A stretch of DNA of 64,000 nt, taken from NCBI GenBank assembly GCA_018873245.2, contig JAEMBT020000007.1:1178001-1242000 (forward strand), read 5' to 3'. The stretch comes from Archegozetes longisetosus (taxonomy: Eukaryota > Arthropoda > Arachnida > Sarcoptiformes > Trhypochthoniidae). Of the stretch, positions 12,123-25,459 are shown piece by piece (positions within the stretch are counted from its first letter, which is position 1; each line of letters starts with the position of its first letter). The notes under the pieces are model-generated. The model had not been told where the DNA came from, searched no databases, and saw nothing but the letters and a program-made list of their open reading frames with translations. The position numbers and the translations under genes were made by a program.

Positions 12123-13368
12123 CTAATTGAACAAGTTTAGTTGTGTTATCTGCAAACATCTTTCTTTGATGGAATATTTTGGTAACCTGCTCAAGATCTC
12201 CTTTGTTTGCTTAACTCTCAACCTATTCTGTAAAATTGTTAGGAAGCCATACTCGAACTCCTTTGTTGGTTCAATCATAGTACCCTCACTATAATCATTC
12301 CAAATTGCAACTTTTATATGATCAATATCGTAACTCATTGCAAGGTCCAGGGTCTTAGCAAAAGTGTTTAAACTTACAGGTATAGTCCAGGTAGAACCAG
12401 GCCAACCACCGATTGAATAAGCAGAATCGAAACCAGGATAAGCACAACCAAACTTCAAATCAATATCACGAAATTTATAGAAATTATTCAAGCCATCCAA
12501 ATAGTTAGAATAAATCCAAGCAAACTCTCCACTACCAGCTTTTCCGGCCTGATCTTTCTGATTCCATAAAGTCAGAAACACTGGTTTGGGATTGAATACT
12601 GTGAATAATTCTTCCCAATTAGAACCAGACGTTAGGGCCTGTGGCCCGAAATCAAGTGGGAATGGAGCCCCATTCATTTTTATATAGTTTTTCTTAGTGA
12701 AATATTTGTTTCTAAGATAGATCATGTCAGGTCTTCCTTGAGCCAATATGTCATATAATGCTGTTCTTTAGCCATGCCTAGATTGTGATCTTCATATACA
12801 ATAGCGAATTCAAGTCCAACTCTCTCAGTGCCCTTGATGGTAGCTTCACATTTTCTCAAGTTGGTCGGATAATCCCAGACATTTGCAGTTCCAGGCCAGT
12901 TAATAAGAACACCGGTTACTCCTGATAGTTTCATGAGCCCCAACTGCTAGTCAATCACATGACTATCACCAGAAGCGTAAAGGTCTATAATCGAGTAGAA
13001 CTTGGAAGCAATTTTGTGTTCATTTCTATCCATCTGGTCAGGATTTATATTAGCCATAGACCAATGTTGATCTCATTTTCCACCATTAGTTTTTTAGTTT
13101 CAAACCACGGCGTCATATGAATATATACTTTAGTATTATTTGTACCAGTATGTTTAGGATGATAACAATAAGCTGCTCCAACAGCTATTTGCCAACAACA
13201 CCATGTAGACTCACTAAACTTCATGCAATCACGTCGCACAGAAGCTGCTGTGTCACACCGAGAAATACTAGGATGAGTATCTGGCTTTATGGTAGTTTCA
13301 ATCATAAATTCATCCTGTGCATAATCTATTTTATCGTCATTAGGGATGTTATTACAGTCGCAACTGAC
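12123..13368 (-). pseudogene. Broken GH71/GH99-like glycoside hydrolase
   Basis: Read on the minus strand from an acceptor (TTTTTTTCACAG, first exon base 13368), the pieces follow one protein: CDTAASVRRDCM, VYIHMTPWFET, LMKLSGVTGVLINWPGTAN, VGLEFAIVYED, YLRNKYF, WPGSTW, and near the C-terminus WNDYSEGTMIEPT. These match bacterial and fungal-type glycoside hydrolases related to families 71 and 99 (alpha-glucan or mannan hydrolysis). The frame changes near 13050 and near 12760, and a TAG stands at 12947-12949 inside a conserved block, so this copy looks dead unless the assembly is wrong. The 5' exon or exons and a signal peptide were not found. A horizontally acquired origin is likely, given that the family is mainly microbial, but the sequence alone does not prove it. 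Confidence 0.6.
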
Positions 13369-13573
13369 CTGTGAAAAAAATTGCTATGATTGATTAAAAT
13401 ATTAATAAAATTTTCATCTTCATAGAAATTATTCTTACAGTGGCTTGTGATTTATTTAATGAATTATTTAGTATTTACATTATAAAATTTTTCTTAATGT
13501 TCTTATTCTCACGCAACAGAACTTTTTCGAAGATTAGTTCTCAAGCTTATCAAAATCTTTCACAATTATTGTA

Positions 13574-14900
13574 CAGTTGTCGGAATTACTGATAGACAGC
13601 TAAAAATAGTTTTTCCATTGAAAAATACTGAGTATGTAATGTCAGAGAAATAAGCTTTGAAAGTTCAATTAAAGCCAAAACTTTATAATTTTGAATGAAA
13701 ATAAGTCAGTTATTACTAATATGTAAGAAATTATTAACAAAAAACATTTTATCGCTTGATAGTCAGCTATTCAACATAAATACATTTAAAATAGAATACA
13801 AGCAAAAATAAGTCCTAAAATGGTTCCTCATTCGACAGTTGATGAGAGAGTCTAGATGTTAGATCTTTATAAAGTTTGTCATAATTCTAGATTAGTAGCT
13901 AGAAGTCTGAATGTTAGTCATAGTTATGCCAGATATTGGATGGAAATGGGAAACTAGTGGGATAGCCATGCTTAAAGTCGGATTAGGTTTAAATAACAAA
14001 AAACTACTGTTGAGGAGATGAAAGAATGCTTTTGACCGCTATTGGAAACATCAAACTTTCTGCTAAAGCTATTGCAGAAAAGTGCATTCTAGATATTTCT
14101 CGTCAAATTGCAAGCAAACGATTAGAATTTTTCGATCTTAAGCGAAAAATAGATGAAGAATAGAAGAACCTAAATTAGATTCACGTTTAAAATCGGCTAA
14201 ATTTCGCTAATTGTTATTCATGTTTGACTTACGAAGATTGATATAAATTTATATTTGCAGGAAATGAAACATAAACGAGAATCGAGTTATCACGTCAAAA
14301 TGTCTCAAACAATAACCTTACAAATCGAATTAGTATGAATAATTAATGGCATTTGTTATCATTTTCGTAGTTAAAACCACGGGATAGTGTACACTACCGT
14401 ATCCAAAATGTCACATTCTAGTATTTTTTAAAGAAGTCCCATTCATATAAGTAAATTAACACAAGTATTTATCGAAGTAACTATCCCGCTTATGTTGATG
14501 AGTGACCATCGAAAGTGACTGACATGGACCGAATTGAGAATACTTGGGCTGAAATTCAAATCAGTTTTAAAAAATAGAAAAGACAAGGCTATAGATAGAG
14601 TAAAGCTTTGGACCTTCATTTCGAATTCATGGGAAGCATTGGACGATGCAGATGTTGAAAATTTGTATCGTTCAATGCCTAACAGAATTAGGTTAATTGT
14701 TCGATATGACAACCATTGAGTCAAATATTGATAACTATTACTTTTAAACATAATGAACTTTTTGAAATAAAAGTTGCAAACTTGCTTTGTTATTATTGAT
14801 AGGAAAGATTTATTTGACTCAGTATTCCCTTTTTAACCTGAAATTTAACCCTAAAAAAATTAACTTTGTTACACTGATAAAATTTATTCTGACAAAACTG
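13574..14900 (+). mobile_element. Dead Tc1-like transposon
   Basis: About 1.33 kb, the usual Tc1 size, bounded by TA and termini TACAGTTGTCGGAAT / AT-CTGACAAAACTGTA in inverted orientation. Inside on the plus strand are remnants of a Tc1 transposase in order: a helix-turn-helix region (NSRLVARSLNVSHSYARYW, about 13875-13940), the MDRIENTWAEIQ region of the catalytic core (about 14523-14560), and a tail LYRSMPNRIRLIVR near 14660-14710. Several stops and frame changes separate them, so no active enzyme is made. The age appears old relative to the neighbouring MITEs. Confidence 0.7.
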
Positions 14901-14902
14901 TA

Positions 14903-15880
14903 CTTACGAAGGTTAGTGTTTGCTTATTCTTCAAAATTTTTGTTATCATTTTCTACCTATTTGTTGTTTCTCACTGGTTTGCAATCAAAGCTGAATACCT
15001 TCCATTGTTTTCTTTAAATTGAATTTGCTTATCATTTTCTAATTTTTTCTGTAAAATTAGTAAATTTCTAAGTCTTTAAATGAGGAATTTTAATATAGAT
15101 ACTCTCTGATATGCAGTCTAACTATGTTATCTGCATTAATTGAATAAATTTGAAATATTCAATTCTACAGTCAATTGTGATTTTTTCCCCATCATTTATA
15201 GTATCTTCTAACAACCTGAAGTAATATATTTTATTAATCATTTATTAGGTTAAATGGGACTAAAGGAGCGGATTATCCTAAAGTTCGAGTGAAGAATTCA
15301 TTCAATAGCACTCTACAAGATGAGTCAGCAAATATCATTTTGTTGAGGCACTCTTACTCTTTTCCAAGGTACACCTATTTTTAGTTGTTTCTCTTAGATT
15401 CAAATTTTGAGTGGGCAAAGGCTCATAAAAATCGAACAACAGTCCGATTAATATTAATTAACAAGATAAGAAAAATGTGAGAAATTTTAGATCTATATGT
15501 ACCTGTTCATAAGACACTCTCATCTGTATAAATTTTACTTTTTATTCATTTCTTAATAGATGTAACTTCACAGAATTCAAATGAGGACAACAATTATGGT
15601 GTTCGTCAAGAAGAATCTATCCATACAAATTCTACGAAGTTACGCTTACTTTTTCGCTAATTATGTCCATTTTATGTATTTTTATTAGTTCAGTTTTATT
15701 CCACTTATTAAATATTGTAATGTATTAAAGTAAAATATCGTTAATTATATATATATTTCCAAATAATTCTGATTACCCAGTATATAACCAATATTGGTAT
15801 GCTTGATAAGTTCCAGAATGAAAATAATTTAATGATGTTTTTAGTGACTTTCAATAATTCAAATATGACCTAAACGATGA
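14903..15880. other. Mostly intergenic; possible orphan exon at 15250-15371
   Basis: After an acceptor-like TTATTAG, the stretch 15250-15371 stays open (KGADYPKVRVKNSFNS, then QDESANIILLRHSYSFP) and ends at a consensus donor AAG|GTACAC. A second stretch after TAACTTCACAG (about 15575) is open to about 15655. This could be two exons of an unrecognised gene or a fossil of one. The family is not recognised. The remainder holds nothing I can name. Confidence 0.25.
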
Positions 15881-16470
15881 TAATTGATCCCATCCATCAG
15901 TTCCTTCCATTTTCCTAAGATATGATGCATTGCCTTTTATCAATTCTCAAAAGAGAGAAAATGATCAAAAATAGCGACAACTTCTACCACGTGGAGACCG
16001 TTGCCCACAATTCGATGCGCTCTTCCACTTGACAGGCTGAACTGTTCAGCTAACTGTCTGATCCAGTTGCTCAAATCCTCCATCCAGAGGACTTTAACTC
16101 TAGATCTGGATTTTTTGCAGATCTATACAAAATTCATTGCCGATAACCTTAGGAGCAAAGACCTGATCAATCGTGTCAGACAGTAAGCAGAACAATTTAA
16201 TATGTGAACCTAGAAAAGGCATCATCATGTTATACACAGTATTCTCAAGTAGAGTGGATTCGTATCAAGAACATGCTTTTACCGAATACTTTCTTCTTTA
16301 TTTTCAACAGCAAAAGAGAAGTTTCGAATATTTTAGACAAGTGGCAGGAATTCGTGGGTCAATCATCATTTGGGCTATATTTGGATTGTTTGTTGAGAAA
16401 TCGCTCAAAAATTCATTCGATTAGTCTCATTTCGGAAACTTATCAAACATGCCATTTATTTATATAAACC
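15880..16470 (+). repeat. Decayed segment shared with 59980-60360
   Basis: Words such as CAATTCTCAAAAGAGAGA, GACCGTTG, GTCAATCATCATTT and TTTGTTGAGAA are shared with 59980-60360 (one of them inverted), indicating a common dispersed source. The plus strand is partly open (for example KWQEFVGQSSFGLYLD) but with no recognised domain. It may be a fragment of a transposon or of a multigene family. Confidence 0.35.
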
Positions 16471-17573
16471 TATAACTATTTAAAAATCAAATGAAGCTAG
16501 ATTTTACTTTATAATATCCATAGTTTTGTTTGAACTTGTTTCTGATATTTAAAGAGATTTATTTACAGTTCGATTCAATTTAGATCCATAAATAGTTTAT
16601 GTGCACCTTAGGTTAACGTTGACTTATAAATAACTAAATTATCTAAGCTGACTGTGATTTGATTCACGGAGTTAACCTCTAAAATTTTTCACTCTTGAAT
16701 TTGTCTCGCTGACTTATAATAATCCTGTCTATTAGTCAATTTTTGTGACTATTTGCCGTCTCAAAATTTGATTCTAAGAAAAGTAAAAGTTAAAAGGCGT
16801 ATCTATAGAATGAGTGGGTCTAGCTCAACAAAATGATATAGTTCGACCAATCTCATCGATTACTATTGAAAGAACTCTGTTTTTCAAAAATTAGTTAATT
16901 CAGACAATTTTAACAAAAAATGATGAAAGAACCGAACCTCAAGAAATTGTTTTTATAATTCCTAGTTTCAAAAGTTTTGCCGAAATTGGGACGTTGATAA
17001 AGCCACGGATGCACTGAAAATCTATTACTATAATCGGCGTTGCCATTATCCCAACTCTTTAATATTATTGAGACATTATCTTACGTGTTTAATGCGGGAA
17101 AGCGGTTACAAGTGTTTTGTGAATTTAATATCAACAAAACGATCAATACATGCAAAAGTTCATCATTCTGTTTTGCTATGAGTCAAACCTTAAGTCTATA
17201 AAATTTTTCGATATATTAATTACTTCAATGTTGTAAAGTGATTCGTGAGTATGTTAAGTGCTATAAACACTATTTGATGTACAGTTTACCGTGCGACTGT
17301 ACTTGTCAAGCAAAATTAATATCACTTAAATTAAAAATATAAATCAGCAAAACTTTAACTTGAATTTAGAAAATGTTTTCAATTCATTTTATTAGATAAT
17401 AACAAATATCACAGAATACAAAATGACTAATTAATTGAGAAAACTTTCAAACAGGATATACTTTTGAATACATTGACAAAACTTTGATTGAATGAAAATC
17501 ATAAATATATTTATAATGGAATGAATGATGAACTGCAATGGAGTTTATGTTGCAACCACAATGCTCTATCATA
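16471..17573. other. Intergenic, no gene seen
   Basis: No coding frame or clear element was recognised. The right part is presumably the 3' flank of the minus-strand KIAA0319-like gene. Confidence 0.5.
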
Positions 17574-20500
17574 TTATGTACGAACTTTTCGATAATCTTT
17601 AACCAAACCATTCAACGATTTTTGGTGTCTTTTCTGTTGTTGATTAGAACTTAATTTATTGTTAAGTAAATTATTTCTATGGGTCGTTTCGAAAATAGTG
17701 TCTGATTGAGAATCACTCAAATAAGTGTTTGAATTGATTTCCTTAACATTGTTAGTCAATAACTCAATTCTATCTGCAGCCAAGTCATTATCATAATTAT
17801 CATCTAATAGTGTGTATCGATTACGATTCGATTTACGATATCTACGAGTTTTTTGCGGTTTTCTTGATTTCAATTTAGTTATACAGCAAACACATGTCCA
17901 AAACAATGCTGTTATCGTAACCACAATTGTGAATGAGATCACTATTACGTATAAAATGCTCCAATCTGTGGGAAAAAACATTTATTATAGATTTTTGCTT
18001 TTTATTCCTTAGTTTATTCAACTTTGAACTGTGAATTTTAAATAATCAGTAGTGGAAAATCACTGAAAACTTTACCAAATTGCTAGGCTAGATCAAAACG
18101 AATATTGTACATTTTAGGTTGTATGAAAAAAATTGAAGATATAAAGAATATTTGAAATTTTCAAAGGAATCCAATTTATACACATATACTTTCTAAAATG
18201 TGATATAAAAATGGACTTTTTGATGTATTTGTCAAATTCTTATGCAGAAATGTTATTAAAAATAAAAAATTGTATATTTTAGCCCTTAGTGATTGATCCA
18301 AAATTCTTCCTTATAATGACTATGAATACACAATAGTCAGATGTCAACGATAGATATAAATTCATTATTGTGTTTTGAACTGTAATTTTTTTAATTATAA
18401 CAGTTCTCATACATATAACTAATATGTGACTGAGGTTACGGACTAATCGTGAAGAGATATCAGTTTCTTGAATAATTGCTTCAAGATTTTGATTTAAAAA
18501 TATTCTTTCAGAATATCGGATCAGACTCAATAGCTTTCAGGGACCTCAAGGTTTAAACAATTATTCCTACGAATACTATTGTTGTACTTTTAGTTATATT
18601 TGAAAGCTCATCGAAATGTCATATTGTGTATCGAAGATTGAGTTACATCTAAATCAAACGGCACATAAATAAAAATCCGAAATTTCTGGATTAGCAGTTC
18701 CCACTGTTGGTGGTGAGAAGAGAGGTCTCAGGTGTTACATGAAAGCTGCCTCAGATTATAAAAAGGTAAATATATAAATGAACAAAGATTTCAGATCTAA
18801 TTGAAATAATAATATTTAGTCCATGAAAAAATTTCAGCAAACCGAAAGATAAAAAAGTTTGGGAACCGTAAGCTAGACCTCATCGCAAAAGAGTTGTTTT
18901 AATATCAATTTTACATAATAAAGTACTCCGATGGAAAACTTGTTGAAATTAAAACTTATTGCGCCTACCACAATTACTTTCTCTGTCTCCAAGGTAAAGT
19001 CTAATCATGTCTTCCATCCAAAAGGCTTCACAAAGACATCGTTTTGTATATTGATCACAACTACCATGATTTGAACATTCATTCTGACAAACTATTCGAC
19101 GAATAAAAATAAGGTTTCAGAACTGATAAACATTTAACCTTACTACTAAGTTCTGTGAATTTTTAGAATCTTACTAAAAGTGTCAATTGAAATAACTTCT
19201 GGAGTTATAAGACTTGAATCGGTTTTCAGTTTTCTTTTCAGTTGTTTAACAACTTCACGACCAGACATACGCTTATTATTAGCTTTGGTTGCGATGAATA
19301 TAATAATAACCCTAACAGAAAAATCGAAAATTTTCCTTATTCTTAAAAACAATAAAATAATTATCTGACCTTCTTGTGTGAGTGGTAGCATCGAGCTTAA
19401 GTAATTGCACTTTAATCGGTTCGCCTTCATTAAGAAGTAGCTCCAATCTCTTCAAAACTGTTAGTTCTTGATCAGAAGTGAATGTTTTGATATCACTGTT
19501 TAATATCATTTCTATTTCATCTTTCATGTCTTGAGAAGGTTTGACTATAAGTGAGGCCACATCTGAAGAGCTAGATCCTTGTGAATCAGTGACTGTCAAC
19601 TTGAATAGGTATCTACCAATTATAAGATTCGTCAGCCGTAGAATTGATGAATGGGAAGAGTTGCCTATTATATCTCCGAACGCAAGTGATTCCGGAGTTC
19701 TTTGCCATAGATATGACACTATCTCGACATCATCGTAAGAATTGCTACCATTCAAAATAACCTTTAGATAAAAAAAATAATGAAGATCTTTCCAGTAATT
19801 GACAAGATCATTATAAATTTCGAAGGATTAATTAAAATTAACTTTTCAAATTTTCTCATAGTCAGTTAATTTATTCATGAAGTACTTGACCCGATCCTGG
19901 AGTCACCCAAAATTATAAAATCCAATTTTTTTCAGATAATCTTTACCTCAGACACCGGCAAAGTTACAGTCCTATCTCCACCTGCATTTGCAACCGGTGC
20001 TAAATTTTTCTCCTGAATCACATTCACTGAGACCACAGCTGAAGAATTTAGATCCTTTGCATCCCAAACAGTTAAACGAAATTGATAATCACCAGGAATT
20101 AATTTACTAAGATTTGCTTTCGAGTCATTTCCGTTTATTAAAGATAATTGTTTGGGGCCTGATTTAAATAAACAAGCTAAATCAATAGAGACTCTTCGAT
20201 GACTTTTTCCTGTTTTCTATGCTTAAAAATTTAGTCCAAAGCTAATTTAGGTATGTCTAGTTTGATACAATTTTTACTTACCACTTATCTGTTCCCAAAG
20301 CCATTTAGTGATGCCAAAGTCATCGTGAGATCTACTTCCGTCGAGAACTAGCTCATGATCCAATGGTAGAGTAACTTTTATATTTTCTCCTGCGTTAGCA
20401 ACTGGTGGCTCATTATTTTCTGGTTTCACAAACACGTGGACTTCAGCTTTTGAAATCTGGTTTGAAGTATCAGTTACTTTCAGAACAAACTTATAAACTC

Positions 20501-23500
20501 CAACTTCCAGCTTTGATAAGTGTAGAAATGGAGTTGATGTTCCATCCATATCAACTGCCGACAGTTTTCCATTGTTTTCATCTGGAGCTCGAGTCCATTG
20601 CCAAAAAGCAATTCCCTAACGAAAGAATGATATTCAAGGTTTATTAATTTGTAATAACTTAATATTTCTATATCTTTTTGGTAGCGCAGTATATTTTGTA
20701 TAAGGAAAGGACGTAAAATTGATGTTTAATTCCAAAATTTGAAAAGCTGCAGCTTTGTTAGAAGAAATTGCAATCAATGTGAATAAACTTTCCAACCTCC
20801 AAATCTGGGGCCACTCTATTTGTAACTCATGTAAAGAATTCTTTAATCTTTATTCGCACCTAAAATTGTCATTTTTGAGCATTTTCTCATTGACTTATTT
20901 ATCATCTTATAATGAATTTAACTTTAAACTCTTTCTGAAAATAATTTTTTCGCTCTGAATTCCATAATTATTTAACCAAGTATTTTATTCCATATTTCTA
21001 AACCGAATTATTCAAACCTTATCATCTGTTGACTGATTGCCATATAGAGTGACTTCATTTTGCGGCAGATGTATGACTACATCGGGACCAGCATTAGCTG
21101 TTGGAGGATAATCTATTTCTTTGAGAACAGTCACATTAGCTATGGTTGAATTCGTGGCTCCATCAGAATCAGTAACTGTTAATTTCAGTTGGTACAAGCC
21201 CGGTAATAGATCTTTTAATTGTAATGTTTGACTCGACGGTAACTGAAGATTTTTGTATCCAATTGGAACCGTCATCGCTTGCCTTTAATCAAAAAATAAA
21301 CTTTGAAATTTCAAAAATGTTTTGAGAGAAGATTAATTATGAAAATTTTGAATTTTTAGGTAGTAAAGTTTTAATTGACAAATGTGTACCATTCGTATTT
21401 AACAATCTTATCATCATCTGTCGAATACGAGCCATCAAGAACTGTGTCTTTATTCGGCAACTGTACTGTAGAGTTTGCCGGTTGAATTACTACTATAGGA
21501 GGCTTATTAATCCTTCGCGGTGGTAACACTGTTACATTGACTGTTGTACTTCCAATTGCATCCTTGTCAGTAACAGTAACTTTAAAGGTATAATTACCCG
21601 CTTTCAAGTGTGATAGTTTAATGTGATCTGTATTAGACCCCTGCATGTTACCGATATCCTCACTGGTGGTTGGTCTTGATAACAACTGCCACTCATATTT
21701 GTATGTTGTAGAAGATGGCAAGACGAATGCTGATAGGATAACTTCATCTTTCGGCAATTCTATCACCTATATATAGTTAATAAATTTATTTTAGTATTCA
21801 TATTCTTTCTGATGAAATTAGCTGATATCTTGTTCAAGTCTTTCAAATATTTTAGAAGCAATTCAAAATTAATCTCAATAACACAACCAAAATGTATCTA
21901 GTTCAATATACAGGTATATTGGTAATTTTTAATAAGTTTAAATTTACTAAAAATTTGAAACCTTATATGAAGCATTTACTGTCTTCTGTAAGCTTTTGAA
22001 ATATTTAGATAAGGAAAGGGCTTGTAAAAAATTCAAGTCTTACTGAAATACTGAGTAATCGATGCTAGCCATAGGTTCGTTTACCATCAAAATTCTTGTC
22101 AAAAGTTTTATCGGCAAAAATATTAGAGTTTATAGATGAGATATCTTCAGATAAGAGCCTCTAATCTCATAAATGCAATGAGTAATGAATTTTCTCTTTG
22201 AAGTATTCAATAAGATTTAAGCCCTTTTTATGTATAAAATTTTCAAAAGTGTACAGAAGACAGTAAATGCTTCATAATATTAATAAACTCATGAATAATA
22301 TCTCTCAGAATAAATGATAAAAGTGAAGTGCTCGAAACTTAATCGATTAGCCTCTAGCAAATGATTATAACTTTAAGCATAAGTTTTATCTAGTCATCAT
22401 CTATTATTTTAGTTTGTTTGCGAAATCTCTCGTGGATTATAATTTTTTCAGAAATCGAACAATTACCTGATTAGGTCCAGCAGATACAACTAAATGCGTT
22501 GATGATGCTGGAGCTGATGCGCCAGAAGGTGAAGTAATATTTATAACATTTGCATGAGATGATTGCGATTCTTCCACAGAAATTCCTTCGTCTGCCTGTT
22601 GATCAGAGGCTGATGGCTGACATATATTATGCGAATCTCTAGTGAAACCTTTTCTACAACGACATATTCCTTGTCTTTTTCGAGAACTTGATAATTCACA
22701 TAATTCATTGACCGGACATTCGTTCAGATCAGGTGAGCATAAATTGTCAGATGATTTGACGGGAATGAGAGGTACTTCAGTGTCAAGTGTTGAGACATAA
22801 TCTTCTACTAATGGTGTGACGTGATCTTCACGTCTTTGTTTGGAATCCGTATATTCTTCATCAGAACTGAAATTACAGGAAAGTTAAGCTGAATTCTCTA
22901 GTTAACAATAATAATTTTCAGGTAAGTTGAATAACAACAATTTTAACAACAAAACGTGATATTTACATTACTAAAATTTAAGGTTGATACTAATACGATT
23001 CTTGTAATTTTAGTCTAAACTAAACAGAATCTTTTCACTACTTTTATCTATCCAGAAATCAGCTATCAAATATCTAATATAACAAAATATAAATCAGTAT
23101 TAATACGATTCATATATAAAATACTATAAGCATAATAACAGGTCTTGTTATGGCTAAAAAGCGAGATTCGGCAGCGTATACTAACTATAAATATTTTGAT
23201 AGCATAAAATATCATATCATACAATGACCTAAAAGGCATACCAAGACACGACAAATTATGATAATTCAAATATCACTTTTTCTATCAGTATTCAAGTCTT
23301 TTCTAATACAATGAAGAAAAAACTATCATAAATGAGGAAACGTTAATCGTAAAAGATTTTCGTTGAAAAATTAATTTGAAGAATATTTATTTTATAAGTA
23401 TTCAATTAAGAACTAATCTACAACGATCAAATATTAAAAGTGACACTTGTTATCGTTAACACTCATAAATCCTAAAACTCCGATTAAGAAAAATCAGATT

Positions 23501-25459
23501 TTCAACTCTCTTGTTTATTTTGAGAACGTGTAACTCTGTTAAGATCAATAATAATTTCTTTTTAAAAATAAACTCACATTCTGATAACTAATTTTCTTAG
23601 TTTTTTCTAAACCTATTTGAAAAGCCTTGCTTTCTTAATCAGCTTATAAGTGAAAAATTATCAAGATGCGAGTTTAGTTTTAAAAGTAACTATTTTAATT
23701 AGAAAACAGCCTAGAAATTATAGCTAATTTGAACTGAGAAAACGGTTTTTAAACTTTTTACATTCAAATTTCAAGCCTTTTAGCAAATATTTTTTCAATA
23801 GCCACTTTTATCGTACGATTATTAAACAGAAAGTTTCTCATTCTATATTTTAATTATATCGTTAATATTAATTGTTTAAAATATTCAAGCTTCAGACATT
23901 ATTTTGATCATGTTTAATAGAAATTGCAGTTCATATTTCTATACTCATAATTGATTTATGAGTTCGTATTGAATACTATAAATTCATTTGCATTAGTTCA
24001 CTGGTAAACTCATTTTTTAATTTTTATGATTTTTTCGTGTCTTGTGGACAAGCTTTTCGTATGCCTTATAAGCATGACACCATATTTACTATATCAAAAT
24101 ATTTTCTGGATCGGTTTGTATACGTTTCCAAATCTCCTTTTTAACACGTAAGTAGGAAAAACTAATATTTCAATTGGCTGGACAAGTTAAGAGAAATTCT
24201 TCATTTTAACGCGATATCAGGATACTTTTTTCATTATCGCGCTTTCAAGATAACTCTATATCAAACGATGGAGGTAAAACTTGCGAGTTAGAAGAGTTCG
24301 AGCCAAAAATAAATTCAATTAAATTTTCTACGAGAATAGAAAATTTCAACTAACTCATAATCGAATTAATTTCAAATTTTGATCTCACAAATCTGAATGA
24401 CAGTCAAATTAAAGTTTATTTAAGAAAATACATATACTATGTGCAACATTTGTCTATACAATAATAATTTAATTTTATGAGAATGTGCATCTGAAAATTC
24501 ACTTACGCTTCAGCATAATCTGAGAAAGGAGAAACGATTTCATCAACAGATCTGACTAGAACCATAAACGATTTTGCATATTTTTCACCGGTTCTTTTAG
24601 TTGGCTCACATAACCTCATACTATGGCAATTGATGTGAAAACATGACTGATTATAGAAAAAGACGACATGACACGATTTCTTCTGACAGCAGGCCTGAGT
24701 ACACGATATTATATTTTTGTGTTTTTCTTGTTTGGTGAAAGTACCGGCGCTCGTGTTTCCTGAAACCAATAGATTGATTTTGAAAGAATTATTCAATTTT
24801 GAATAGATCGATTTGTACTTTACAATTAAAATGTCTGAGTAACAGATAACAACTTTACAATATTTTTTAAATGTGAGATTAAGGTTATAATAATGCAAGT
24901 TTTCACTATTCAATTTATAGCAAACTCTACATTGAAATAAATTTTTTGGCAATGGATCCATGTATTCGTGACTGAAGCCCGAGATTCGAAAATCACTAAT
25001 TTGTTCAAATGAGTTTATTTTGGGACAAAATTTGTGTCCACTATCTCTGAATATGAACATATAAACATGGAATTTGCTTTTGCTACCATAACGTAGCTCT
25101 AGAAACTAATTACACAAACTTGAGTCAATTTCAAAAGCTCAATTTTTTTCTTTAAAACTTTTAATGATCCGATATTTACTTAATATAAATAAAAGAACAT
25201 AAATGCATTACATCCTACAAAGTGATTGAATGGAAATGAAATGCCAAAATTTTAGCTATAAACATATGAAAATTTTCTTACTATGAACAAATATCAAATT
25301 TTTCTAACCTTTTGGCGTGACATGACTTATAATTTTCAAATAATAATCAGATGCAGGACAGTGTATGTTTGATATGGTTTTGGCGTCAAGTACTTCTACG
25401 GTAATCGATGAAATAAGTAACAAAATTGATAAGAAGACAAACTGTATATAAGTGAACAT
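17574..25459 (-). CDS. KIAA0319-like PKD-domain membrane protein, 11 exons, complete
   Basis: Exons on the minus strand: 25459-25309, 24759-24507, 22866-22467, 21766-21390, 21282-21018, 20615-20282, 20158-19947, 19761-19370, 19311-19175, 19091-18969, 17965-17574. All junctions are GT-AG and phases agree; the sum is 3036 nt, 1011 residues plus stop (human KIAA0319L is about 1,050). Order: signal peptide (from MFTYIQFVFLSILLL), MANSC-type Cys region (residues about 51-130, CTQACCQKKSC), an EGF-like Cys cluster (about 185-215, CPVNELCELS...CRCRKGF), about five PKD repeats (about 260-720; PPTANAGPD, LYGNQSTDD, VANAGEN), a membrane-proximal region with CSNHGSCDQYTKRCLCE (about 845-862), WSILYVIVISFTIVV membrane helix (about 883-908) and a cytoplasmic tail with RYTLLDD, matching the KYKILD motif of the family. 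In vertebrates the family acts in neuronal migration and endosome-Golgi trafficking. The start is the first ATG ahead of the hydrophobic signal. Confidence 0.93.
21968..22275. mobile_element. MITE in intron 3 of the KIAA0319-like gene
   Basis: ATGAAGCATTTACTGTCTTC (from 21968) and its complement GAAGACAGTAAATGCTTCAT (to 22275) form inverted arms of about 36 bp with few mismatches. The 308-bp element has no coding capacity and lies wholly within the intron between exons 3 and 4. Confidence 0.6.

Noticed and set aside
17281-17320. GCGACTGTACTT resembling the CAGTCG end of local mariner-like elements
   Set aside because: No partner end was found at a sensible distance.
23066-23269. A 67-residue frame on the minus strand in the KIAA0319-like gene
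   Set aside because: It lies within intron 2, starts without context and has no relation to the joined protein.
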